From: Leadbetterella byssophila DSM 17132
GTDB lineage: Bacteria > Bacteroidota > Bacteroidia > Cytophagales > Spirosomataceae
Direction: 5' to 3'
DNA length: 64,000 nucleotides
NCBI RefSeq assembly: GCF_000166395.1
Contig: NC_014655.1
Location: forward strand, 2,790,001 to 2,854,000
Each line of letters starts with the position of its first letter. Position 1 is the stretch's first letter. The notes under the pieces were generated by a model. It did not search any database. It worked only from the letters and a program-made list of their open reading frames with translations, and was not told the origin of the DNA. The position numbers were made by a program, and so were the translations under genes. Positions 46,801 through 55,438 of this stretch are shown piece after piece.

Positions 46801-49271
46801 ACAGATATTCCGCAATAAACTACCTGCATGGTATGACTTATACCGAACCTTTACTTCGGATTGACCTGCCAGACACGTACTATCTTAACACAGAACCTCT
46901 TACCTTTCATATATCTAGAGCACTTTTGGAATGGGCTGCACCCAGAAATAGGTACAAGCTCTTCGGTGTAGTGAATGCGCAAGCTAAAATGGATGCCGCA
47001 CCTGTAGCCTTAGCGGAAGAAGCCTTGATGGATCCGGAAGAAGCTATTGAAACACCCTATATCAGGAAAAACCTGAATGAAACGGCCTTCTTTTATCCTA
47101 CTTTACAAGCGGACAAAGACAGAAATTTGCAGATCTCTTTCACAGCACCGGAAAGTCTGACGGAATGGAAATGGATGAGCTATTTGCACTCCCCAGATCT
47201 GAATTGGGCTTACATGGAAGAGCGGATCAAGACCCAAAAAGAGTTGATGGTTACGCCTAATTTCCCGCGCTTCCTTCGGAACGGAGACCACCTGCGCTTG
47301 TCCGCTAAAATTGATAATCTCAGTGCGGAAAGTCTCAGAGGAGAAGCCAAAATTCTAGTAAAAGATCCCATTACTGAAAAGTTGGTTTTCTCTTTGAAAC
47401 CTCTTCCTTTCCAATTAGAAAGTAATAAATCTACAGACGTAGCTTGGGAATTCGAAGTTCCAAAAGGGATAGAAGCTCTAAACATTAGCATCATAGCTGC
47501 TACCTCCACTTTCAGTGATGGAGAAGAAACCACCTTACCTGTTCTCAGCCAGAAAATCTTAGTAACAGAAGCCCTTAGCCTTTCCGTTAGAGAAGGGGAT
47601 TCCAAGAGCCTGAACTTTGATAAACTCCCAAAAATCAAACCTTACAAATTAACCTTTGAATTACACGCCAATCCCCTTTGGAATGCCATCTTTGCCTTGC
47701 CCTACTTGCTGGAATACCCTTACGACTGCGCCGAACAAGTGTTCAGCAAGCTTTTTGCTAACCGCATCTCTCAGGTTCTTTTGACATCTCACCCAAGAAT
47801 CAAAACCGTATTTGATCTTTGGAACAAAAACGCCTTGTCTCCCCTCCAGACGAATGAGGAGTTGAAAAACATCCTGTTAGAAGAAACCCCTTGGTTAAGA
47901 GACGGAAAAAATGAAGTAGAACAGCAAAAAAGAATAGCTCTCCTATTTGACTTGAACCGGATGAGTCAAGAACAGAATGTGGCCCTGTCCAAGTTAAAAG
48001 ATCTGCAATTATCCAGTGGAGGATTCCCATGGTTTGCCGGCGGAAAAGCTAATTTCTATATCAGCTCGCATATCCTCTCCGGCCTTGGAAGCCTAAAAAA
48101 ATATGAGGCTGAATTAACCGGCACAGAGCAAATCATCAAAAGCCTCATCAAATACCTGGATCGGGAAATGGAGACAGAAGATCATTACCTAAAGGCCCAT
48201 TATTTCTACGCGCGAAGCTTCTTTGCTAAAGAATACCCGCTTTCATCAAAACTTGATTCCATCAAGACAAAATTTTATAGCGACTTAAAGATCAATGAAC
48301 TCAGCTTACAAGGGCAAGTATTGGTAGCGCTGGCTCAAGCCAGATGGGGAGAGGTAAAAACAGCAAAAGGTATACTTGAGCTATTAAAAGAGCAAGCCGT
48401 AAACCATGAGGAGTCTGGCATGTACTGGAAAAAGAACCAGGGTGGCTGGTTCTGGTACCAAGCTCCCATAGAAACTCAAGCATTGTTGATCGAAGCCTTT
48501 GATGAGATTCTTGACGACCAACATGCCGTGGAAGCCATGAAGGTATGGTTAATCAAGTCCAAAAGAGCTCAACAATGGCCCAGTACCAAATCCACCACCC
48601 TAGCCGTAAAAGCCCTGCTCATGCACGGAAAAAGTCTCATAGGAACAGAATCAGGGGTGCTTGCCCAAATAGGAGAAGAAAAATTTGACGGCGCCTCAAC
48701 CACTGCAGGATACCTTAAGAAAACGTGGAATGCAGACGAAATTAAGTCGGAAATGAGCACTTTAAAACTAGAAAAATCCAGTGCTGGGATAGCTTGGGCA
48801 AATGCCTACTGGCAGTATTTCGAAGATCGGGATAAAGTTAGTGCAGCAGCAAACGGAGTCTCTATCAAAAAAGGAATTTACCTGAAGGATAAAGGTACTA
48901 ACGTCTTGAAGGAAATCACTCAAAGCAGTCCCATCAAAGTGGGAGACCAGGTGATCATTCGTCTAATCTTAGAGGTGGGTCAAGACATGGAATTTGTGCA
49001 CATCAAGGATTATAGAGCCGCCGGGTTTGAACCCGTAAATGTTTTATCCTCGTACAAATACCAAAACGGAATATACTATTACGAAAGTACCCGGGATGTC
49101 GCTACACATTTCTTCGCTGATTACATTAAGAAAGGCAAGTATGTATTTGAATATGAATTGAATGCAAATAATGCCGGTTCCTATTCTAACGGCATAGCCC
49201 AACTTCAAAACATGTATGCTCCAGAGTTTAGCGCTCACTCTGAAGGTACCAGAGTTCTAATAAGATTTTGA
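43854..49271 (+). CDS. Alpha-2-macroglobulin family protein
   Basis: The 1805-residue protein has a signal peptide (to about residue 18). A long N-terminal alpha-helical and MG-domain region follows. An MG2-like KVFTDRSIYRPGQLVHFK lies near residue 495. A bait-type middle region and the A2M complement-like C-terminal toroid with ETQALLIEAFDE complete it. The thioester site is YPYDCAEQ, with Cys1292 and Gln1295 kept (CxEQ); the usual Gly after Cys is Ala. Bacterial A2Ms trap proteases in the periplasm. No penicillin-binding protein 1C gene is adjacent, unlike in proteobacterial operons. It is at the large end of the family. Confidence 0.9.
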   Translation: MRYLTFILLIISHMSIAQNLDSLWKPIEKNIEAEKYQSASKDLEAFIPLARKQNHIPYLGKALFYQAQVHLNNTETTFPDFLHSFKKETDAQTGVNHLVFKMLLAKLYNSFQMHNNISTLETEEDTQLWSREQLQENIQKITTEVLAQKGLLITEPSQKWEMLLEQNNKPLLLKVQTTLWEIVVVEAAKLLKKPELLTELILEKQAKGDTDAYVFFKNYSLQNHQLAEINELTKIESRFKYDIYRRLAHLYYSREDNPKKALEYISEFPDDPFMINLTKNIKNQDFQINAEEFVSPNLAIPLQISHKNIKQLQVRVFAFPQSPADHPLQNLLQNKSTFVEKLTSSYKLVDQYSIVLKSFDDYKHHRTIAAGKPLKNGSYLLLFSSDSDFKENIEYLLLQVSNYHLFNDGNIRAVNRETGKPLAKKSIEIYSLKNNKLKKISTVQTDKDGLAKYDLQHHHYLKLPDESVYYKNRNYNYTESSVKEVDYYKVFTDRSIYRPGQLVHFKIIGYRQKDTQVDLLKKTKIKVSLFDSNRQLASEQHFTTNDWGSTNGTFSLPTGGNTGHYSIAVNGYTQQSIRVEEYKRPKFQVNIHIPQQVIAFGRDVKIEGAAESYAGATLFQAKGEYTIYRQNYHPFWRRGAVDENVPVASGNFTTNDQGKFDFSFQPKGDSLSTYRYKVEVRITDQNGETQSSSEYFNVSAKKIFFSATAPTPSTIRITGVNIQGDSLPFKAHVEIYSLKAPSRPLRNSPLSMDYALYDKSSFVKLFPHEPYLDELLPSKWEQEKRLVEKDINDNTTISLPASFKGGYVRVKIQSPGEPEHIENIYLEGTDLSLLDVKKNKEVYRKGEVAKLNFNSSADDMVLYIRIESGEKRIEEKTLALKNGKATLQFPIQYDLDYHVHYSYTKYNTSASASLRLPTAEKKIEILRSTYRNKIRPGDKETWTITLKGQNIEGLSAMYDASLDALYNHQWPSSGFNPYIAIKHRYSAINYLHGMTYTEPLLRIDLPDTYYLNTEPLTFHISRALLEWAAPRNRYKLFGVVNAQAKMDAAPVALAEEALMDPEEAIETPYIRKNLNETAFFYPTLQADKDRNLQISFTAPESLTEWKWMSYLHSPDLNWAYMEERIKTQKELMVTPNFPRFLRNGDHLRLSAKIDNLSAESLRGEAKILVKDPITEKLVFSLKPLPFQLESNKSTDVAWEFEVPKGIEALNISIIAATSTFSDGEETTLPVLSQKILVTEALSLSVREGDSKSLNFDKLPKIKPYKLTFELHANPLWNAIFALPYLLEYPYDCAEQVFSKLFANRISQVLLTSHPRIKTVFDLWNKNALSPLQTNEELKNILLEETPWLRDGKNEVEQQKRIALLFDLNRMSQEQNVALSKLKDLQLSSGGFPWFAGGKANFYISSHILSGLGSLKKYEAELTGTEQIIKSLIKYLDREMETEDHYLKAHYFYARSFFAKEYPLSSKLDSIKTKFYSDLKINELSLQGQVLVALAQARWGEVKTAKGILELLKEQAVNHEESGMYWKKNQGGWFWYQAPIETQALLIEAFDEILDDQHAVEAMKVWLIKSKRAQQWPSTKSTTLAVKALLMHGKSLIGTESGVLAQIGEEKFDGASTTAGYLKKTWNADEIKSEMSTLKLEKSSAGIAWANAYWQYFEDRDKVSAAANGVSIKKGIYLKDKGTNVLKEITQSSPIKVGDQVIIRLILEVGQDMEFVHIKDYRAAGFEPVNVLSSYKYQNGIYYYESTRDVATHFFADYIKKGKYVFEYELNANNAGSYSNGIAQLQNMYAPEFSAHSEGTRVLIRF

Positions 49272-49335
49272 GAAAAATATGCTAGATTTAAAAATGATCT
49301 GACTTATATTGAACATTCAACTGACTTGAAATCAC

Positions 49336-49872
49336 GTGAAAGGTAAAATTCTTATCGCCAAACCCTATCTAGGAGACCCTAATTTTGAAAGGGCAGTGGT
49401 CATGGTATGTGAACACTCTGAGGAAGGTGCTTTCGGACTGGTGATTAACCAACCTACACAGCACTTCCTTCCTGACTTTTTCGCAGACATCAATGTTTCC
49501 GTGCCCGTGGGCATAGGTGGGCCGGTAGAAGGGAACACTTTGCATTTCCTGCACACCAGAGGAGATCTATTAGATGATGCCATAGAATTGAGCCCCGGCT
49601 TATTCTGGTCCGGCAACTTCGAACAAATCAAAGATTATCTGAACATGGGCGTTATCAAGTCCAATGAAATCCGCTTTTATTTGGGCTATTCTGGATGGGG
49701 CGACAAACAGCTAGACGAAGAGATTGCGGAAGATTTATGGGTGATAACCTCAGCAGAAAAAGATTGGATCTTTTCTACAGATCCCAAGGACATTTGGAGT
49801 GCCGCTCTGCGTAAATTGGGCGGTAATTACAAGATTATGGCCAATAGCCCAGTGGATCCACGTTTGAACTAA
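49336..49872 (+). CDS. YqgE/AlgH family protein
   Basis: The 178-residue protein matches UPF0301 (AlgH/YqgE). It starts with KGKILIAKPYLGDPNFERAVV and has EEGAFGLVINQPT near residue 30, and GYSGWGDKQLDEEI in its second half. The start GTG at 49336 is the first codon consistent with the family. Its biochemical role is not established. It lies 64 bp after the A2M gene and 7 bp before ndh, so it may share a transcript with ndh. Confidence 0.9.
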   Translation: MKGKILIAKPYLGDPNFERAVVMVCEHSEEGAFGLVINQPTQHFLPDFFADINVSVPVGIGGPVEGNTLHFLHTRGDLLDDAIELSPGLFWSGNFEQIKDYLNMGVIKSNEIRFYLGYSGWGDKQLDEEIAEDLWVITSAEKDWIFSTDPKDIWSAALRKLGGNYKIMANSPVDPRLN

Positions 49873-49879
49873 AACATGT

Positions 49880-51178
49880 ATGATTCCTAATATTCCAGAA
49901 ACTCCACTGAAGAGAGTGGTTATAGTAGGTGCCGGATTTGGTGGACTGACCCTAGCACAGAAGCTGGCCAAAGAAAACGTTCAGGTAGTCCTGATAGACA
50001 AGAACAACTACCACCAGTTTCAGCCCCTTTTCTATCAAGTGGCTATGGCTGGCTTAGAACCCAGCTCCATATCTTTCCCTCTAAGAAAGGTATTTCAGAA
50101 GCGAAAAAATGTACATATACGCATCACCAAGGTGCGTGAAATTCTGTTAGACAAAAGGAGAATACGCACAGATTTAGGCGAAATTTGGTACGATTACTTA
50201 GTATTAGGAATGGGTACTAACACGAATTTCTTTGGTATGCAAAATATCATTGAAAATGCCATTCCGATGAAGTCCATTTCTGAAGCCATCTACTTACGAA
50301 ACCGGGTGTTAGAAAACTTTGAGGCGGCGCTTTCTACTAGAGATCAAGACGCCATTGCCGGACTAATGACCATGGTGGTAGTAGGAGGCGGTCCTACAGG
50401 TACAGAAATTTCAGGTACCCTAGCAGAAATGAAGAAGATGATCTTGCCAAAAGATTATCCTGAACTAGATTTTGATCTGATGAAGATATACATCTTCGAA
50501 AGTTCAGATGAGATTCTTAAGGTCATGTCAGACGAAGCATCCGTGAAGTCCCGTCAATACCTCGAGGAATTAGGAGTCATAGTTAGAGTAAATGAAAGAA
50601 TAGATGACTACGTAGATGGCTACGCCATCACTTCTACTGGAGAAAAGATTCGTACAGATAACTTGATCTGGTCTGCAGGGGTAATCGCCAATAAGATAGA
50701 GGGATTCCCTCAAGAAATTTATACTCGAGGTGGACGCTTAAAAGTAAACGAATTCAATCAGTTAGAAGGCTTCCATAACTTATTCGCAGTGGGAGATATG
50801 GCCTATATGAGCGGTGATCCGGGTTTTCCTGAAGGGCATCCACAGTTGGCGCAACCGGCCATCCAACAGGGAAAATTATTGGCTGAGAACATCCTAAAGC
50901 TCATCAAAGGTGAGCCTATGAAGCCATTCCGATATAAGGATTTGGGGTCTATGGCTACAATAGGTAGAAACAAGGCTGTAGTAGATCTTCCCAAATGGAA
51001 ATTCCAAGGACTGTTTGCCTGGTACGTGTGGATGTTTGTCCACCTTATGTCCATATTGGGTGTGAAAAATAAGGTTTTGGTCTTTATCAATTGGTTCTGG
51101 AATTACATCACCTATGACCAGTCCTTACGCCTCATCATCCGCCCTAAACTAACTAAGAAAGTAAAACCGGAGACTTAA
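49880..51178 (+). CDS. ndh: Type II NADH dehydrogenase (NDH-2)
   Basis: The 432-residue flavoprotein has the FAD-binding dinucleotide fold at its start (RVVIVGAGFGGLTLAQKLA), the NADH-binding fold around residue 170 (TMVVVGGGPTGTEISGTLAEM), and the second FAD motif LFAVGDMAYM near residue 303. A C-terminal amphipathic membrane anchor (LFAWYVWMFVHLMSILG) follows. It passes electrons from NADH to quinone without pumping protons. It ends in a 4-bp overlap with the convergent anmK. Confidence 0.93.
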   Translation: MIPNIPETPLKRVVIVGAGFGGLTLAQKLAKENVQVVLIDKNNYHQFQPLFYQVAMAGLEPSSISFPLRKVFQKRKNVHIRITKVREILLDKRRIRTDLGEIWYDYLVLGMGTNTNFFGMQNIIENAIPMKSISEAIYLRNRVLENFEAALSTRDQDAIAGLMTMVVVGGGPTGTEISGTLAEMKKMILPKDYPELDFDLMKIYIFESSDEILKVMSDEASVKSRQYLEELGVIVRVNERIDDYVDGYAITSTGEKIRTDNLIWSAGVIANKIEGFPQEIYTRGGRLKVNEFNQLEGFHNLFAVGDMAYMSGDPGFPEGHPQLAQPAIQQGKLLAENILKLIKGEPMKPFRYKDLGSMATIGRNKAVVDLPKWKFQGLFAWYVWMFVHLMSILGVKNKVLVFINWFWNYITYDQSLRLIIRPKLTKKVKPET

Positions 51179-52359
51179 TGGGGGAAACTTATTTTCCCCA
51201 TACTTACAGAAGGTACTTTAGTACCAAAGGATATCTCTCCGCCTGCTAAAGCCTCATTAGCAAGGGTAGCAAAGAGCACGGCTTCTTTAGCGTCTCCATG
51301 GATACCCAAGTCATCTGTACGTAGGAACTGAGTATGGGGAAGCCCCTCTTTTAATTTTTGGACTACTAAAGGATTATGCATTCCGCCTCCACTCATGAAC
51401 ACCTTTTCGGGCTGAATTCCGCTTTGACTCAAGCAAGCTATGATGGTATCTGCAGTAAATGCACAAAGGGTAGCCAATACATCAGAATGAGAAAGAGTAA
51501 TGGTATTTGAACGCAACTGCGCTGCTTCCAAATAAGCTAAATTAAACACTTCCGGACCGGTGGTTTTAGGTACAGGAGCAGCAAAAAAGGAATGATCTTT
51601 TAAAGCCTTTAAGAGCTCAATATCTACTGCACCTTTACTAGCCTCCTGAGCATCTTGGTCAAAAGCCCTCCCGAAATGCTTCTGCATATAAGCATCTAAC
51701 AAAGTGTTTCCTGTGCCTGTATCTGTGGCAAAAACCCTATCGGCATCCAGATCAGCCGGAAGGTAAGTAAAGTTTGCTATCCCGCCCATATTGAGCAGAA
51801 TTCTGTCTTCACCTTTTTGAGAGAAGATCAAATAATCTCCATAAACGGCTAAAGGTGCCCCTTCTCCGCCTGCAGCGCAGTGTTTTTGTCGGAAATCAGA
51901 AAGCGTAATGATTCCGGTTGCTACAGCGAGATGGTCTCCATCACCAATCTGTAAAGTTGAATTTGGGTAAAGGTCTATTTGGTGTTGAATCTTAGGCGCA
52001 TGATAAACCGTCTGTCCATGGCTGGCTATTACATCCACTTCTTCAGGAGTGATACCCCAAGATTTTAGTGCAGAAAGAATCATTTCTGCATGCTTTTGTG
52101 CTATGTAGGGATGAAGTACACAGAGTTGAAGGAAGTCAATAGTACTTTTAGCAAAGATCTTCCTAATCTCAGCTTTGAAGGCCTCGTTGTAGTTTACCGT
52201 TGTAAAGCGCTCTACTGTAACCTCAGTTTTTAGGCCACTGCCTTTATATTTACAAAGGGCGATGTCTAATCCATCTAGTGAGGTTCCGGACATCAAACCT
52301 ATAATTCTTCTTTCTTCCTTTGCGGAGATCTGATAAAGCTTCTGAATGTTCTTATTCAT
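51175..52359 (-). CDS. anmK: Anhydro-N-acetylmuramic acid kinase
   Basis: The 394-residue enzyme phosphorylates anhMurNAc from recycled peptidoglycan while opening its anhydro ring. Visible motifs are IGLMSGTSLDGLDIALCKY at the start, the catalytic region ASHGQTVYH, NMGGIANFTYL, and ATDTGTGNTLLDAYM. Length is typical. It is followed on the same strand by nothing obvious and is preceded by an Fe-S protein gene 15 bp upstream. Confidence 0.94.
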   Translation of the reverse strand: MNKNIQKLYQISAKEERRIIGLMSGTSLDGLDIALCKYKGSGLKTEVTVERFTTVNYNEAFKAEIRKIFAKSTIDFLQLCVLHPYIAQKHAEMILSALKSWGITPEEVDVIASHGQTVYHAPKIQHQIDLYPNSTLQIGDGDHLAVATGIITLSDFRQKHCAAGGEGAPLAVYGDYLIFSQKGEDRILLNMGGIANFTYLPADLDADRVFATDTGTGNTLLDAYMQKHFGRAFDQDAQEASKGAVDIELLKALKDHSFFAAPVPKTTGPEVFNLAYLEAAQLRSNTITLSHSDVLATLCAFTADTIIACLSQSGIQPEKVFMSGGGMHNPLVVQKLKEGLPHTQFLRTDDLGIHGDAKEAVLFATLANEALAGGEISFGTKVPSVSMGKISFPH

Positions 52360-52374
52360 AGCCCAAAGATAAGG

Positions 52375-53688
52375 CTATCGGTTCCAATCCATACGTTGAT
52401 CAGGCGAGAACTTCCATGGAGACATAGAGGTTTCCAGGTTTTGGAACATCATATTCCAACTTTGCGGAGCTTTGCTCTCTTCCATCACACGGAATCTTCT
52501 GAGTTCCAAAATAATGTTTAATGGACTGATCATCACCGGACATTCCTGAACACAAGCATTGCAAGAGGTACAAGCCAGGATCTCCTCGTCAGTGATGTAA
52601 TCACCCAAAAGCGACTTCTCATCCTTAAATTCCGGACCATGTTGAGCCCAACCCCTTTGGATTTCTTCCAATCTATCCCTGGTATCTGTCATGATCTTTC
52701 TAGGTGAAAGGGCCTTTCCTGTAATGTTTGCCGGACAGGACGACGTACATCTACCGCATTCTGTACAAGTATAGGCATCCATCAAACTCTTCCACGATAG
52801 GTCATACACATCTTTTGCCCCAAATCCACCTATCTCAGCAGGAGTTTCGGGAGCTTGGCTTAAACCTAACATGATCTTTACTTCTTCTGCTACCGCAGGC
52901 ATATTCTGCATTTTGCCCTTCGGTTCCAAGTCTGCGAAATAAGTATTCGGGAAGGCAAGAACAATATGCAAGTGCTTGGAATAGGTCAAATAGATAGTAA
53001 AGAACAAGATGCCCAGGATGTGGAACCACCAGGTAAATCTCTCTACAAAGATAAGTGCTCCATCTGAGCTAGAATGAAGTAGTGGGACAAGGTACTGACT
53101 TATGGCAAAAGATCCTGTTTGAACTTCTGCAAAGTGGCCTAGTCCTCGTGTTTGAAGGATAGAATCCGCTGCATTCATGGTTAGAAATGCACTCATCAGC
53201 AGGATTTCAAGACAAAGGATGATATTTGCATCTAATGAAGCCCATCCTTTCATCTCCACGTGGCGGGAAGCCTGTAGTCGCTCTACTTTAACAATATTTC
53301 TTCTGATCAAGAAGATCACACAGGCAGCTAGTACGCCAAAAGCAAGTACTTCAAAGAAATTAATCACAAAGTGATAGAAGCTACCTAAGAAACCAGCAAA
53401 TACACGATGCGTGCCTAATGCTCCATCTATGACGATCTCTAAAAGTTCTATGTTGATCAGAATAAATCCCACGTAAACCAACAAGTGCAGGATTCCTACT
53501 ACGGGCCTATTGAACATTTTTTTCTGTCCAAATGCCAGGAGAAGCATATTCTTGAATCTTTCTGCCGGTTGGTCCGTCCTGTCCTCTGCTTTTCCGAGAA
53601 GAATAGATTTCCGGATAAGCATAACTCTTTTCGACACATAGAATGCCGTCAATCCTAGAGCTAAAACAAAGATAATCTGAGAGATCAT
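52375..53688 (-). CDS. Membrane Fe-S oxidoreductase subunit (HdrC/NarI-like fusion)
   Basis: The 437-residue protein has an N-terminal half with about five membrane helices of NarI-like type. Its C-terminal half has two 4Fe-4S motifs: CTECGRCTSSCP near residue 305 and CTSCNACVQECP near residue 372. It resembles HdrC/GlpC-type electron-transfer proteins that usually work with a CCG-domain (HdrB-like) partner. No such partner is visible downstream; anmK follows 15 bp later. A role in passing electrons between quinone pool and a soluble partner is an inference. Confidence 0.8.
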   Translation of the reverse strand: MISQIIFVLALGLTAFYVSKRVMLIRKSILLGKAEDRTDQPAERFKNMLLLAFGQKKMFNRPVVGILHLLVYVGFILINIELLEIVIDGALGTHRVFAGFLGSFYHFVINFFEVLAFGVLAACVIFLIRRNIVKVERLQASRHVEMKGWASLDANIILCLEILLMSAFLTMNAADSILQTRGLGHFAEVQTGSFAISQYLVPLLHSSSDGALIFVERFTWWFHILGILFFTIYLTYSKHLHIVLAFPNTYFADLEPKGKMQNMPAVAEEVKIMLGLSQAPETPAEIGGFGAKDVYDLSWKSLMDAYTCTECGRCTSSCPANITGKALSPRKIMTDTRDRLEEIQRGWAQHGPEFKDEKSLLGDYITDEEILACTSCNACVQECPVMISPLNIILELRRFRVMEESKAPQSWNMMFQNLETSMSPWKFSPDQRMDWNR

Positions 53689-53798
53689 AGCGTAATAAGA
53701 TGGAGTATATCGTATGCATGCATACTATTACAAATATCGACATAATTCTGAATTGCGCAAGGGCAAGAAATATTTTTTAAAAAAAGTTGTCTGGATAG

Positions 53799-53828
53799 TT
53801 GTATAGTCAATATTCTTGACTAATTTTG
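53799..53828 (+). promoter_or_regulatory. Promoter of tRNA-Phe
   Basis: TTG at 53799-53801 and TAATTTTG at 53821-53828 are separated by 19 bp, an almost ideal match to the Bacteroidota primary promoter. The tRNA begins 37 nt after the -7 box. Between them lies a short 5' leader with the sequence ATGGTGGTGAAATCAC. Confidence 0.8.
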
Positions 53829-53864
53829 CACTCCCAACACGGGAATGGTGGTGAAATCACTAAC

Positions 53865-53940
53865 GGTGATGTAGCTCAGTTGGTAGAGCAAAGGACTGAA
53901 AATCCTTGTGTCGGCGGTTCGATTCCGTCCATCACCACCA
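53865..53940 (+). tRNA. tRNA-Phe (anticodon GAA)
   Basis: The 76-nt gene folds as a full cloverleaf. The acceptor arms GGTGATG/CATCACC pair over 7 bp, the D arm holds AGCTCAGTTGGTAGAGC, the anticodon stem-loop is AGGACTGAAAATCCT with GAA, and the T arm is GGCGGTTCGATTCCGTC. The CCA end is encoded (53938-53940). A strong promoter lies upstream and a terminator follows. Confidence 0.97.
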
Positions 53941-53943
53941 CTC

Positions 53944-53973
53944 AAGGCATAAGAGAAATCTTATGCCTTTTTT
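53944..53973 (+). terminator. Terminator of tRNA-Phe
   Basis: AAGGCATAAG pairs with CTTATGCCTT (6-nt loop) and is followed by TTTT. Its 3' arm is part of the 67-bp direct repeat that flanks the inserted toxin-antitoxin segment. Confidence 0.9.
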
Positions 53974-54027
53974 GTTTTCTAACCCACTAAAAGATCCGCA
54001 TGGATCAAGGACGAGTAGTTCGGGTTA
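53961..54027 (+). repeat. 67-bp direct repeat, left copy (putative attachment site)
   Basis: This copy runs from TTATGCC inside the tRNA-Phe terminator to CGGGTTA. A second copy at 55535-55601 matches it at 65 of 67 positions. Inside, AACCC and GGGTT, then ACTA and TAGT, then GATCC and GGATC can pair in nested order with a 2-nt bulge, forming one long hairpin. Placement right behind a tRNA gene and duplication on both sides of foreign DNA make it look like an attachment site. No integrase is present. Confidence 0.85.
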
Positions 54028-54313
54028 AATATTATTTTTTAAAATAGGTTGTCAAAATCTACTATAAACAATTGCCTGATTTTTTTTTTGAGGGAAAATG
54101 CCTTTTAAATGCTTTTCATTTTCGCAGTATATTAAATCAAAACATGTAGGAATAGATTCAAAACCCAGATCTACTAGTCGTAAAATATGAGGAATTGAAC
54201 AAAAACTTAATATACTTTAATTCGCATCAGCCAAGAACAAGAAAATTGCTCGCTCCAATAAGTAATGGACTATCGCAGATTCTAATAAATGAGCAGATGA
54301 AGGTAGAATAATA
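54028..54313. other. AT-rich left part of the inserted segment
   Basis: Low-GC DNA with no supportable gene. Long T and A runs are present. Nothing resembles the flanking housekeeping DNA, in keeping with acquired sequence. Confidence 0.4.
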
Positions 54314-54346
54314 AAAAAAAGACTGAGCATCAACTCAGTCTTTTTT
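54314..54346 (+). terminator. Terminator ahead of the toxin-antitoxin pair
   Basis: GACTGAG pairs with CTCAGTC (6-nt loop), with A-run before and T-run after, so it can act on both strands. It insulates the toxin-antitoxin genes from tRNA readthrough. Confidence 0.88.
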
Positions 54347-54383
54347 GTTTTAATAAATTGACAATCGTTTCGTTTATTTCGAA

Positions 54384-54391
54384 TAGTTTTG
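54384..54391 (+). promoter_or_regulatory. -7-like box of the toxin-antitoxin operon
   Basis: TAGTTTTG matches TAnnTTTG and lies 38 nt before the antitoxin start; a TTG is found 23 bp upstream at 54358-54360. Confidence 0.45.
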
Positions 54392-54429
54392 TGTAACATT
54401 AAGAAATCTACAATTAACCGTGAATTACA

Positions 54430-54885
54430 ATGAATGTCTTAGAAAATATATCAAAGCCCTCAAAAGAAGAACAAAAAGTAGCAAAGCATTCGTATAATGC
54501 GCTTTCTTCTACTCTTAAACAAATCCAATCGGATAAAGCCGAAATAGAAATTGAAGAAACGAAAGAAAAGATAGTTTTGCCCTTAAAGGCTTTATTGTTA
54601 CTTGAAGGAGTTTTAAAAGCAATGAGTGAAGGTAAACCTATTTCTATTGTACCATTAGCAGCAGAGGTTACTACTCAAAAAGCCGCAGAAATTTTAGGTT
54701 GTTCAAGACCATATATTGTAAAGTTACTAGAAGATGGTTTACTTCCTTACACATTGGTGGGTAAGCATAGAAGAATATTGTTTGAAGATGTGATGTCTTA
54801 TAAGAAAAAGATGAAAGAAGAGCAGAAGAAGAATTTAATTGATATAATGAGTTTTGACGAAGAAATAGGCCTTTATGATTCATAG
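54430..54885 (+). CDS. Helix-turn-helix antitoxin of a PIN-domain system
   Basis: The 151-residue protein has an excisionase/MerR-like helix-turn-helix in its second half: TTQKAAEILGCSRPYIVKLL and then LPYTLVGKHRRILFEDVMSY. The N-terminal half is helical and charged. It overlaps the PIN-domain gene by 11 bp, so the pair is translationally coupled in antitoxin-first order. It would bind the toxin and repress the operon. The base composition is lower in GC than the neighbouring genes, and the operon sits between the 67-bp direct repeats, in keeping with transfer. Confidence 0.8.
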   Translation: MNVLENISKPSKEEQKVAKHSYNALSSTLKQIQSDKAEIEIEETKEKIVLPLKALLLLEGVLKAMSEGKPISIVPLAAEVTTQKAAEILGCSRPYIVKLLEDGLLPYTLVGKHRRILFEDVMSYKKKMKEEQKKNLIDIMSFDEEIGLYDS

Positions 54886-55438
54886 TGTTAGATTTAAAGC
54901 ATTGTTAGATACAAATGTTATTTATCCTGTAATTATTCGAGATCTAATGTTTTGGCTTGCTCATTATGATTTGTACACTCCAAAATGGAGTAAACATATT
55001 TTTGACGAATGGGAAAGTGTTATGGAAAGAAACGGTGTGGATAAAAGCCGAATTGCAGCTCAACTTCAAAGGGCTTCAAATGCTTTTCCTGATGCTTTAG
55101 TATGTAATTATGAAGGATTAATTAGCAGTTTAGAGCTTCCTGATCAGAAAGATTGTCATGTATTAGCAGCAGCAATTAAAGCAAACGCTAACGTAATTGT
55201 TACGTTTAATTTAAAAGACTTCCCTGAAGAATATCTAAATACATTCGGCTTAAGTGTTAAATCTCCCGATGATTTTTTAACAGACATCATAGATTTAGAT
55301 CCCGAAAAAGCCATAGAAGCATTTAAAGAAATGGTTCTATACAAAAGAAATCCACCACTTGATGAGTATCAAGTTTTAGCTCAACTTCGCAAGAACCTTT
55401 TAAAGGATACAGCAGATTATTTACATTCGATGCTTTAA
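54875..55438 (+). CDS. PIN-domain ribonuclease toxin
   Basis: The 187-residue protein starts with ALLDTNVIYPVIIRDLMFW, holding the first acidic PIN residue. The middle acidic residues are in LPDQKDCHVLAAAIKANANVIVTFNLKDF, the typical PIN signature (two Asp and the NxxDF element). PIN toxins cut RNA. The longer C-terminal helix (residues 130-187) fits the sub-family with HTH-type antitoxins. It is coupled to the upstream antitoxin. Confidence 0.85.
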   Translation: MIHSVRFKALLDTNVIYPVIIRDLMFWLAHYDLYTPKWSKHIFDEWESVMERNGVDKSRIAAQLQRASNAFPDALVCNYEGLISSLELPDQKDCHVLAAAIKANANVIVTFNLKDFPEEYLNTFGLSVKSPDDFLTDIIDLDPEKAIEAFKEMVLYKRNPPLDEYQVLAQLRKNLLKDTADYLHSML

